Part shown: in pieces, positions 55,139-64,000 of the stretch | How positions within the stretch are numbered: the stretch's first letter is position 1 | Layout: every line of letters starts with the position of its first letter | NCBI GenBank assembly: GCA_932521035.1 | Contig: OW051496.1 | Coordinates: 7,440,001 to 7,504,000 of the forward strand | DNA from: Oscheius dolichura | Taxonomy: Eukaryota > Nematoda > Chromadorea > Rhabditida > Rhabditidae | Direction of reading: 5' to 3' | Length of the DNA: 64,000 bases | Notes under the pieces: model-generated | Told to the model about the DNA's origin: nothing | Seen by the model: only the letters and a program-made list of their open reading frames with translations | Databases searched by the model: none | Program-made: the position numbers and the translations under genes

Positions 55139-56342
55139 TCACGGCTCCTCGAGGGCATACCACCGGGCCTGGGACTTCTCCTCCCGAATGATTGCTCGCC
55201 ACAGGTCTTTACACCTAAAAAGGGAGCACGTCACGGTCTACAGTACATAGGAGAAGAATATAAAGGGAGATACCGACCTGTGGAGAGGGAGCTCGTGCCG
55301 GCCGACGACGACCTGCGTCATACCGAAGGTGCCCGTCTCGTACATGACTTCGATGTCCAGTACCATGTCACACAGCGAATGCTTGGGCACGTTGAACGTC
55401 AAACTCTCATTGAATTGCAAATTTCGGACATTCTTTTTGGAGGAGGTCTTCTTCTTCTTTAACCGCTTTTCGTTATCTCCCACGAGGCATATTTTCAACG
55501 AGATGGCTAAATGGCAATGTTTTTACTGAGGAGTATGTGGGGAACGTACAGCCACCGGCATCTGGGCACTTCAGGCCGCGCACTTTGAAGACATTCATTG
55601 TCAGCCGTTGGGCTGTAGAGAGATAGGCCAGGGAGAAGAGAATCTCCCCGAAGCCTTTCTGAACAAGAGGATAAGAACTCAAAGGAGGCAGGCCACTTGC
55701 CCCTTGGCTATCCTCGTGGGGCAGAACTTCGGCCCAGAATACGGAAGGAGTCGAAGGGTCGAGGGAGACGGCCACTCTTCCCAGCGTCAGCCAACAGTAG
55801 CCAATACACTCATCCACACTGAACTGGTCGTAATCGAAGACACTGATCTCGAGACGACAGGAGGCGATTTGAGCAGCCGGCAGCTGAAAAGATCTTACTG
55901 TTCAGAGTAGAGAGGGAAATAGAACCTGGAAGCAGAAGTCCTCGTCAATAATCGGCGAATTCGTGTTGTGGAAAGTCTTGGTTTGGAATTCCATCTTCTG
56001 ACCCTCGGGGATGTCCAAGGCCACCCGGAAATACGGATTGGGATTGTCGTCTTGCTGTAATTCTTTTGTTTTTGATTGGAAAAAGAGAATGGAACCTGTC
56101 TCTTGTAGGGCAGATCAGTGGCCTGTTTCAACTGGACCGAGAGGATTCCCATCGAGGGATCCAGGAAGAGGGCCAGCTGGAGGGAGCCGGCCGACCCCAT
56201 CTCTTCACTACAAACCGACTCATCCTGAAAGATCCCCTCTGTTCTTTCCAAAAAGAATAATTCCGACTATTCTATCCCCCTGCTAACATATAACATGGGC
56301 ATGCCCACATCTGGACATGGACACCAGACTGGTCAAGGACAT
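55139..56342 (-). CDS. Tandem C2-domain protein, synaptotagmin-like, no membrane anchor
   Basis: A plausible start is ATG 56342 (MSLTSLVSMSRCGHAH), spliced over 71 bp to DESVCSEEMGSAGSLQLALF. C2A: GILSVQLKQATDLPYKRQ, NPYFRVALDIPEGQKMEFQT, KTFHNTNSPIIDEDFCFQLP, LEISVFDYDQFSVDECIGYC. The loop-3 D-x-D is kept (FDYDQ). C2B: KGFGEILFSLAYLSTAQRLT, then NVFKVRGLKCPD, FNESLTFNVPKHSLCDMVLD and GTFGMTQVVVGRHELPLHR. It ends with the synaptotagmin-like C-terminus WRAIIREEKSQARWYALEEP. About 330 residues. The absence of any N-terminal membrane helix suggests a soluble double-C2 or synaptotagmin-like protein in vesicle traffic. Many nematodes have such genes. It is divergent from the + F-box-like gene (178 bp). 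Confidence 0.8.
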
Positions 56343-56519
56343 GCGTCGCCGGGAAAAGGCGATACGTAGGGGGACGAGGCGTGACGCGGGAAATTCTCTT
56401 CGATCGGGCGCCCGTCTGCGCAACCCTGCGCAATTCACTGCTTTTTCCTTCTTCTACTACATTTTCTAACTATAAAAACAGATAAAACCATTTCCAAATA
56501 TTAATTTCTGTCGTCTAAA

Positions 56520-57651
56520 ATGCTCTCCGACCTGCCTCTTCCCCTCATGCTTAAAATACTCCAACAGGTAGGCTGTCCTCTCCGTTTTTTCTAAAGTTTC
56601 CTTCAGATGGATACCGTCTCCTTTGTTCGGATCTTCCAAACGTGTAAATTAATCATAAATTCGATAAATTTAAGTCCCAAAAAGTGGCGAAAACACACGT
56701 CGGCTGAATTCTATGTGAATGTTCGTTGTCATGCCACCGTTCCGTGTGAAAGCGAACTTTCAGGGCACCCTCCTATCCCTCGCCTACGGGGGCAGAAGTT
56801 TCAACCTGAGCAGCCTCCTCTACCATCTCAATTCCTACAGACTCGATATGTTCTACTTCCGACGGATCCATATCACAACGGTTGGTTTGGGGGAAAGGCT
56901 CGTCTCTAATCCCCAAATTCTAGGAGAACTCGAAATACACGGACGAGTTGAGCTATCTGATGAAGATGCTCAAAGTGGCCAGGGTCGTCTGCCACGAGGT
57001 CCACCTGGCCACCCCCATGTGCAAGGAGGAAATACTTCAGTTTAAAGCAATCTCACTGGAAGTAGATGGCTGCTGGGACGGATTCGTGAGTTTCATTTTT
57101 CCGAAGAAGAATACAGTATCCTCCAGAATAACCAGTATTTCCGTTTCTTCATGGGGAATATCCTGCCCGGGGTGGAGAAGATGACGATCAAGTCCAGCCG
57201 GATTATCGAGACCCTTCCACTGATGGAATTCTTCAGATATGTCGAGGTTATTTTGCTCCCTTGGCCAACAATTAGCTTCCCTTTTCAGAAGAGCCGCCAG
57301 TGCCCCCAAACAAAGGAGATAATGATCTACCTGAGGGATCTCAACATAGACATCTCCAAGTTTTTGACAAAAGTTGGGGGGACCTACTACAAGTGCGTGA
57401 ATCTGGACTACGGCCAAATGGGGATAGCCATCATCCCGACGGTCAAGCAGTCCATGATCGCGATGACCTACGACATCGAGAACAGCATGATGAGGCTGAC
57501 CTATCGAGTGGTGGCCGACTGGGACGAGTTCAAGCAGTTCTACCACCGGTCCTACTGGTTCCACAAGAGCATTGTCAACGGACCCGACCTCCGCCTGGAC
57601 GACAATCCCCGGTTCGGTGATGTCAAACAGCTATTCGACGATTTGAATTGA
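56520..57651 (+). CDS. F-box-like protein with nematode-type repeat region
   Basis: ATG 56520 opens a 16-codon exon, MLSDLPLPLMLKILQQ, the first helix of an F-box. A 40-bp intron joins it to MDTVSFVRIFQTCKLIINSI. After a 43-bp intron: GTLLSLAYGGRSFNLSSLLY, DMFYFRRIHITTV, SKYTDELSYLMKMLKVARVV, ILPGVEKMTIKSSRIIETLP, MIYLRDLNIDISKFLTKVGG, KCVNLDYGQMGIAIIPTVKQ and TYRVVADWDEFKQFYHRSYW. It ends QLFDDLN at 57651, overlapped by AATAAA. Alternating Leu-rich strands and helices suggest an LRR- or FTH-like substrate-binding region, but I cannot assign the domain. Probable SCF ubiquitin-ligase adaptor. Confidence 0.7.
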
Positions 57652-57677
57652 ATAAATAAACTATGGGCATGCCCGTG

Positions 57678-57943
57678 CTACAATAAACAGAAGGGACGGG
57701 ACGTAGTCTAATAGACAGAAAGAACAGCAAAACACATACCCGACTGACCTGACACTGGTAGAGGCCACGGTCGAATTCCTTGTGGGACGGGTTGGCGAAC
57801 ATACTGCTACGGCTCTTCTGGACCCTGGGGATCTGGAAGAGGCTGGAGACATCGCCCCGAGGGGGAAGGGACTGGGCCGGCGGCGGCAGTTTGACCTGGA
57901 CGATTCGACTCTGCTTACGGGTGATGGAACTGTGACGGGACAT
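57678..57943 (-). CDS. Small basic protein, unrecognised
   Basis: An acceptor TTTTTGCAG one base before ATG 57943 suggests a trans-splice or exon start. The frame reads MSRHSSITRKQSRIVQVKLP, then RGDVSSLFQIPRVQKSRSSM and NPSHKEFDRGLYQCQ. A 42-bp intron with CAG|GTCAGT donor then gives TTSRPFCLL and a TAG at 57678. About 74 residues, basic and Ser-rich. Its 3' end converges on the F-box-like gene with 26 bp between stops, which leaves no AATAAA on the minus strand in that gap and weakens the call. No family recognised. Confidence 0.4.
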
Positions 57944-59313
57944 CCTGCAAAAACATGGGATTGGTGGGGGAGGATGGCCAGCTTATGACACCATTCGGGG
58001 GGCTGTATAAATTTAGAAAACAACAAGAGGGAGGACGGCAGACAGAGCAGGATTAGACCCACTCGTAAACTACATTTTGAGCAGGGGAGAAGCCAAAGAA
58101 GAGGAGGAGGAGAACAACATATCGGAGATCGGACGACGGCCGTTATAATTGGCAGGGGAGGAAGAGGAAGAAGTATGTCAAAATAGACAGGGTACAATGC
58201 CCGGGTGTAAATGAGATTTGTCGCTTCCGGGGATCAAAACAACTTGTTAGTCGGGGAGGGAGGATTTCCTGTGGAAATATTTAGAGAAGAAAAAAACGAG
58301 ACCCTGCACTTTGGGACCCCGGTTGCAGGCTTGACCTTTAAAATTAATTAGCCCAATTGTCGTGAATCAGCGAGAGGGTGGACCCCGTGTCTTTTGGGGG
58401 CAACAACGGGGACCTATTCAGCGAGGACGGGAGATAGCCAGAGGGAGGAGGGGTAACAGGAAATATACATAGAGGAAGTGGCCATCCAGGGGCGATTAAT
58501 CAGGGGACGGACTAATTGAGAGTGTTATTGGGGCGACTTCTAGGCAAAAGTTAAGGAAGGGGGCAAAACAGAACGATTCCGGTGCATTTCCAATGAAAAA
58601 TAAGGGAGCTCATTCGCCTCGGCCATTGTTTGAAACGAAACGGTCGTTTGAAGAAGTTGGTCTGTCTGGCCCCCGAGGGGGAAACCCGCCCTAATCGTTC
58701 TCCCCCCATTGTTTCGGGGGCGGATAAATAGAAGAACGTCTCTGAACTATAATGCCGGGAAAAAACAATGGGGACGGTGCTAATCGCTTCCGGCATTCAG
58801 AAGGAGGAACCCGGCCGGGGGACTGGACCCGGAGGGCGGCAGACACCGAGCCATTCATTTTCAAGGACTTTGAAATTCTTTGCATGTTTTTATGAGTCGA
58901 TTAAGAATGTGGGAAAACGAGGGGATTTTACCCGCCTCGTGGAAATCAGCGAGCAAATTTTGTCTCCACTGGGAAGAGATGGACGAGAGGGAGAAGTCCT
59001 TGAAAATTAAAAACATCGCCTGGAAGCCAGATAAGATTTTCGCGGAAGGGGCAGATTAGAGAGAGAGCTCTGATTCGAATCTTATGATTAGCCAAAGGGA
59101 CAAATCGGCCAAACCTCAAGGAAGCAAGAGGGAATCTCATCATCTTTTATCAAAGGCTGTAGTCCAGCCAACGAGATTATAGTCAGGATGATGTGAATAC
59201 TCTTCTCGCGAGGCTGCCAGCCTCCGAGGGATCCACTTCCGTTCCGAGGGAGGATGCCCGGAGTCACAAGGCCAGGGACCTCAATTTTGTGGACGATGAG
59301 CTCCTCGGCGCTT
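57944..59313. other. Intergenic, no gene seen
   Basis: About 1.4 kb with no frame I can support. Mixed composition, purine-rich patches and several AATAAA-like or TTTATT strings. Confidence 0.5.
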
Positions 59314-59785
59314 TCACTCCTCTAGCTGCTCTTCCTCCGGCTCATCCGGTTCCAAAAACGCCCCCGCTTGCTCCAAAACGGACTCTTCCCAACTCGGAGG
59401 CCATGGTGGCAAAGAAATGAAGATGGGGTCGCTAATGCTTGTTGGTTTGTTTTTTACGGGATGAGAGTTCAATAAGATACAGTAAAGCCCCCACTGCTTA
59501 CCGGTCAATGCTCCGTGTCTCGTCCTCCGTGTCCATCCGGTTGAAGGCCTTCCTCCTGACATGTTGAGGTGTAATCGACATCTCCAGCACATTCTGCTCA
59601 TACCTGGACTCATTCTATCATCGTATTTCTGTGATCCCTTACCAGTTGAGTTTATTCCTCGTCTTGAGCAGTAGTGTCACTACTGTGACGAGGACGCCCA
59701 TGACCGTTATCCCCAGCACCCAGAGGAGCAGGGCCGTCTTCTGGTGGTCTTCCCAATCATCGAGCATGTGGTCGAATTGTATCAT
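59314..59785 (-). CDS. Small single-pass membrane protein
   Basis: ATG 59785 begins MIQFDHMLDDWEDHQKTALL and runs into one hydrophobic helix, LLWVLGITVMGVLVTVVTLL, followed by KTRNKLNW. A 39-bp intron leads to YEQNVLEMSITPQHVRRKAF and RMDTEDETRSIDR. A further intron leads to an acidic tail, ISDPIFISLPPWPPSWEESV to EEEQLEE, stop at 59314. About 120 residues, probably type III with the N-terminus outside. The splice joins preserve phase. I do not recognise the family. The Pro-Pro-Trp-Pro-Pro and acidic tail are its most distinctive features. Confidence 0.6.
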
Positions 59786-62700
59786 CTTTCTGGAGAGGAA
59801 TTATTAAAAAAGGGATAACATGATGAAGATGAAGGTAGAAGAGGTTGAATCAAGAGAGGCGACGGGTAGAAATAAGGCTCTTTACCCTATTCTACCCAGT
59901 TATCCGAGACAATAGAATAAGAGAAAAAGTCTTCTTCATTGGGGCTGTTTATTTAAGCACCTCTCTCACTAAAATGGGGGGGGGGGGGGGTAATTCTACG
60001 TGATTAGACGACGGTGGTGGTGGGGGAGGCGGCTCCCTCTAATAAATGACGACAGTCAGTTTATTCCCCCGAACAAACAGGAAGATCTCGCCTTTAAATT
60101 AAGCGGAAAGGGAGGAAAAGAACAGCGTGTATGAAAGGGAATAATCTAATTATAGAAGAAGCCAAGTTATGGCAGTGGATCCCACGCGGAAGACGTCACC
60201 TCGACATCGGAGGACATCCGGTACGGCTCGTCTGGAAGTCGGGGGATCTGGGACTAACCACAGTTAGACAGTCGGGACTCTTGGCTCATAGACTGTCTTC
60301 TTTCTAAAGAGGGCAGGGTGAAAAGGCAGACGGGGGGACACTCAATTCACCAGATTCTCTAATCCTCCCGTGTAAAACAACCCGTTGAACTCTCCAATGA
60401 ACTTATCGCCCCAACGTTACCAGCTGTCTTTAATTAATAACAGCTGGCCAAATTCGCCCCGGCCGTGCTATGGAGCTGTCCCACTACTGCCGTCGGATAT
60501 ATAAATGAATAAAAGATGACGTTTTGACCCCCGAAAGGAGGGAAAAGTGCCCACGAGACGACGTCTATTGTTCCTTGTGGACTGCCAAAGAAGATGCGCT
60601 TTGCACACGAATTGGCTTAATTACTCCAAGGAGGAGGAGGGCCAGCAGACATGGCGGCGTTCTTTTTTTCTAGCAAAATGGTAAAATCGGGAAAAGGACT
60701 AGAAATGGTGGAGGAGGGCTCAAGGGAGAGGGGATTGGTGACTGTCCGACTCCGGCGGGGGTGGCCCTCGGGTGTCCGGGAATGAAACAAATAATAGAAA
60801 ATGGTGGATGGACTTTTATTCATCTCTTTTTGAAAAATAAACTTTTCTCACGAAGGTCATTACATCACTGGGAAGCACAGAAGGGCAGGACAGTCTACCA
60901 GGCCTCAAGGAGGAGGAGGTGGAGGAGGAGGAGAACTAGAGCCGTTAGACGGCTGGGATGCCCCAATGATGGGGCTAATGATCTTTGTGGTGGAGCAAAG
61001 TTTAAGAGAAACGTTCAACGTCGGCTGGAAAGCCCCGGTTCCAATTCTCCGGCCCCACAAAACGGTGGTTCAATAGAAAAAGACGTCGAGATGGTTTCCC
61101 TTTGAATCCAGAGACGATTCTGTCTAGGTTGACCCGATAATGGCAACATAAATGCCGGGTTATTTGTTGTTGAGCTGTTTCACCTATTCATTACCCGGGA
61201 GAAAATGATTAGAAATCGGCGGAGCCGGTGGACAAGAGGCGGAGGTTGTCCTCTCTTTTTCTAAACATCCTGTTTGCAGTTATTGGAGGAATTTTGGGGG
61301 AAAGATCATAAATTTCAGATGAGGACAGTGTTATTCCCTCTCTCGATAGTTGAGAGGTTAGAATAAATAAATGGAACGTGTCTTTTCATTCGGATGACGG
61401 AGTGCCCCTTTTACGTGGTTACACGAGTCATCCGGAAGGACGGCCTCTGGGAATCCACAAAAACACCTAGTTATGGAACTGATTTGACCAATATTTCCCT
61501 CTGGGGCCTTTGTAAAAACAGAGAAAAAGACAAAAGCTTCCGCTGTACACGGAAATCAGAGAAAGTAGCGGGGATCTTCGGAGAGAACGGGCCTTTTTAA
61601 AGAAACTGTCAGGGACTGGAGCGGGATACTGTAGTTGAGGTGTATAGACACGTATGTGCAGCCCAAATTTAGCTTTTTTATGAAAAATGGAAAACATCAT
61701 CGGGATCAGCGTCAAAAATCACATCGAATGAGCTATATTCCCCACAAATAACAAGGCGGGCGCGCTATCGTTTCGGGACCCGTGAACGGAATCAGGCAAC
61801 GAAACTCCCAGTCCCTGACAGTTCCTTTAAGAAAAGACTGGGAAAGGCCGATAACTCACGGTTGAAAATAGCCAGAGACTATATATGGGACGGCGGAGAC
61901 TAAGAATAATCATAGAATAGGCAAATATAATGGAATTAGCCGAGGGGAGGAGGGAGGAGGCGGCCGGCTAGACTATTCCTGTACTGATTGTAGCTCCCAT
62001 TCATCTAGGGCCGATTGGGAGGATGAGGGCGGTTGTTTTCGGCCTCATAAAGGGATCATTTGTGATGTTTTATTGGGACAATGTAGAAAAAGTACCCTTG
62101 AAGTTGTTTTTTGAATTAACCGGCTGTCCTTCCCTTTTTTCCGGTCTCATGGCCAGCAACATTTCCTCCTACGCCAGTCATGTTTTCGCCAATACACATT
62201 TTCCTGTTGCTCTCTCCCGTTGGCTACGTGTAATTTCAGAATTTAACGTTTGGGGAACACGCGAAGAGCTGGTAAAAACAGTCGGCGGTCGGGAAAATAT
62301 TCGTCTTCGGAAATGAGAAATGATCGGAGCGGTGCAGATTTTGCAAGAAATAATCAGAGCGAACAGGAAAAAAGGACATCCGACACCTGCTGGCCAGATG
62401 AGGGGGATCGGGACACCCTTGAAAGGGGATCAGACAGTAGCCAGGAGACGTGAGACGGATCGGAAGGACGTCGGCCGTCGTCTCCCAGTGTTCTCCACTG
62501 ACCCGGGACACAATAAACAAGATGCTCTCGTCTTGAACTTGTTAGGCTGTCCCCCAAGAGAGGAAAGAAGCCAAAATACATGATGTGATGGGGGCTTCAT
62601 CAATGAGTAATTCATGCTGACGTAGATCGTCACTTTCCGGGGGAAAACACACACTAAACCGGAAGGGGGACATTCTCACTATTCCGGCGACCAATTTTAA

Positions 62701-64000
62701 TTAGAAAACGAGCCAAGCCACTGAACCGTTCAAAACATCGGGCTAATTAGCCGGGAGAGGGTGTGAATTTCCTTCTTCTATGAGGACAAGTCGGGTGTCC
62801 TGGAAGGACGAGCAATGAGTTTCACACAAGCATAAACAGAAGAGGGAGGTTACTTAGCCGTGAGGGGGGACGACGGGCGGGAGGATGGAGGAGGAGGAGA
62901 TCACTGCTGATGGTGGATACCATATATCCGGAAACGAAGAGCTACGCGAACTGACCATAAGAGAAGGCTGACTTTAATTTTGCTATTATCTTCCCAAGGC
63001 CCGTCTGTTTTCTACCAGGCCGTTTAAACCCTTATCTTATAGATGGCAAAGTCCTGGGCTGTTTTCTGGCTTAGAAATCGAAGACAGACTTGTGAGAATC
63101 TCATCGTGGCCGTCTCCTGCTTTATTCTTGTTATGTCTGATAGATTGGCCCAGCTGGTACAAGACAAGGGCATGCCCTGGTATGTGATCACCTCAGCTCG
63201 AGTAAGCCGGCTAAGGCTGCCAGGTTGTAATTGTGTAATCGCGTTATTAGCTGACGTTATCGAACTAAACAACACATGCTTCTGTTGAAATTGTTTTCTC
63301 TTCTTTTTCAAATTTAGAACATCCCAGCCTATACCTTCATGAACCAAAAAAAAATACTGAGTACCGTCAACAGAACATTGTTTGTTTCTTTTGTATTTAA
63401 TATACTCTCTGTTCAACTTTATCATTTGAGCCGACATGACGAGCCCCGTAGAAAAGTCTTTTTTTTTCTGCCTTCAATTTTCTCCCCTTATATGAGATGA
63501 TCATCTCCAGAAATATTTATTCCTAACAGTGATTACTTCATAGGAACAGTCTGGTAAGGGGGTAAAGTTACGGTAGTATGTGCGTGTACAAAAAAGGACA
63601 TCGAATTTTTTCGTTTTTGAAAAAAGTGAAAAAAACAAGCCTAAGCCAAGAAATAAGGTGTCCAATGGAAAAAGGAAATATGGTGGTTTTTATACTTTTG
63701 ATGTCACTATACCCCACCTAACCTTTTTTCCTTGTTATTGCTATGATCTTCTTTTTTTTTACTGACTTGATTGGATCGCTGCCGGATTTTATGTGCTCAA
63801 TAGATGCGGATAGTCTTTTCAAATTAATCAAATTTTAACATGTGAATTGTGACTACAAACCGAACAGCAAAGAATCTTTCAAATGAAGAGCACGCATTCA
63901 TATTTATTTCACTTGGTTCCATGCATGGATATACTGCTAGAATGTTACGGAAACGTTCCGAAAGCTTTCAGATCAATCCTTGTGATTTCGATTTTATTAT
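59786..64000. other. Gene-poor tail of the window
   Basis: About 4.2 kb without a supportable gene. The longest minus frame (63437-63024, 137 codons) and the overlapping + frame from 63043 (81 codons) both look protein-like in part but have no splice context or family match. From about 63000 the sequence becomes AT-rich, resembling the composition around nck and the condensin-like gene. A gene may therefore begin just past the right edge. Confidence 0.35.
59976..59990 (+). repeat. Poly-G tract (15 G)
   Basis: An uninterrupted run of fifteen G on the + strand in intergenic DNA, 190 bp upstream of the small membrane-protein start. Length is prone to sequencing error. Confidence 0.9.

Noticed and set aside
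63024..63437. 137-codon minus-strand frame near the right edge
   Set aside because: No domain, no neighbouring exon and a competing open frame on the other strand. It stays possible but unsupported.
1..64000. tRNA, SL RNA, U6 or other standard RNA genes and DNA transposons
   Set aside because: A read-through for B-box-like GGTTCGA strings, U6 and SL1 signatures, and transposase motifs found nothing convincing. A covariance search would be decisive.

Overview
This is a eukaryotic window, most likely from a nematode. The evidence is a transthyretin-like secreted protein (a nematode-specific family), a serpentine 7TM chemoreceptor-like gene, a tandem array of receptor tyrosine kinases with an unfamiliar cysteine-containing ectodomain, and very short introns (mostly 34-50 bp). 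Gene spacing is tight, with neighbours often 50-300 bp apart. I cannot name the genus. No tRNA, rRNA, SL RNA, CRISPR or recognisable transposase gene was seen.

Layout. 0-4.5 kb: the 3' part of a DNAJC3/P58IPK co-chaperone (+), then a GK5-like FGGY sugar kinase (+). 5-6 kb: an Odd-skipped family zinc-finger factor (-), followed on its 5' side by about 10 kb with no convincing gene, the longest gene-poor stretch here and probably cis-regulatory. 15.9-16.6 kb: a four-helix membrane protein (+), then a diverged tandem non-coding repeat. 17.6-20.4 kb: a complete NCK adaptor (three SH3 plus SH2, -). 22.7-25.4 kb: a 7TM chemoreceptor-like gene and an MPV17L2-like protein (both -). 26.8-31.8 kb: ribosomal stalk protein P1 (-), divergent from a condensin CAP-G-like gene (+). 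32-35.1 kb: one or two helical-repeat genes (+) I could not name. 35.1-41.4 kb: an NDUFA4-like mitochondrial protein, an unrecognised Gln/Pro-rich gene and an MFSD8-like transporter (all -).

42-54 kb is an all-minus-strand run: coiled-coil F-box protein, transthyretin-like protein and three tandem receptor kinases, with gaps of 140 to 333 bp. The third kinase gene has a 628-bp intron that holds a complete small ORF with two PPxY motifs and a C-terminal membrane segment. 54-60 kb: a secreted Cys-rich ShK-like protein with a perfect 7-residue repeat (+), a tandem C2-domain protein (-), an F-box-like gene (+), and two small unrecognised genes (-). 60-64 kb: no gene that I can support.

Gene models were built by hand from reading frames, splice signals and family alignment from memory. 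Ends marked approximate should be checked against transcripts. Several introns need GC-AG splicing.
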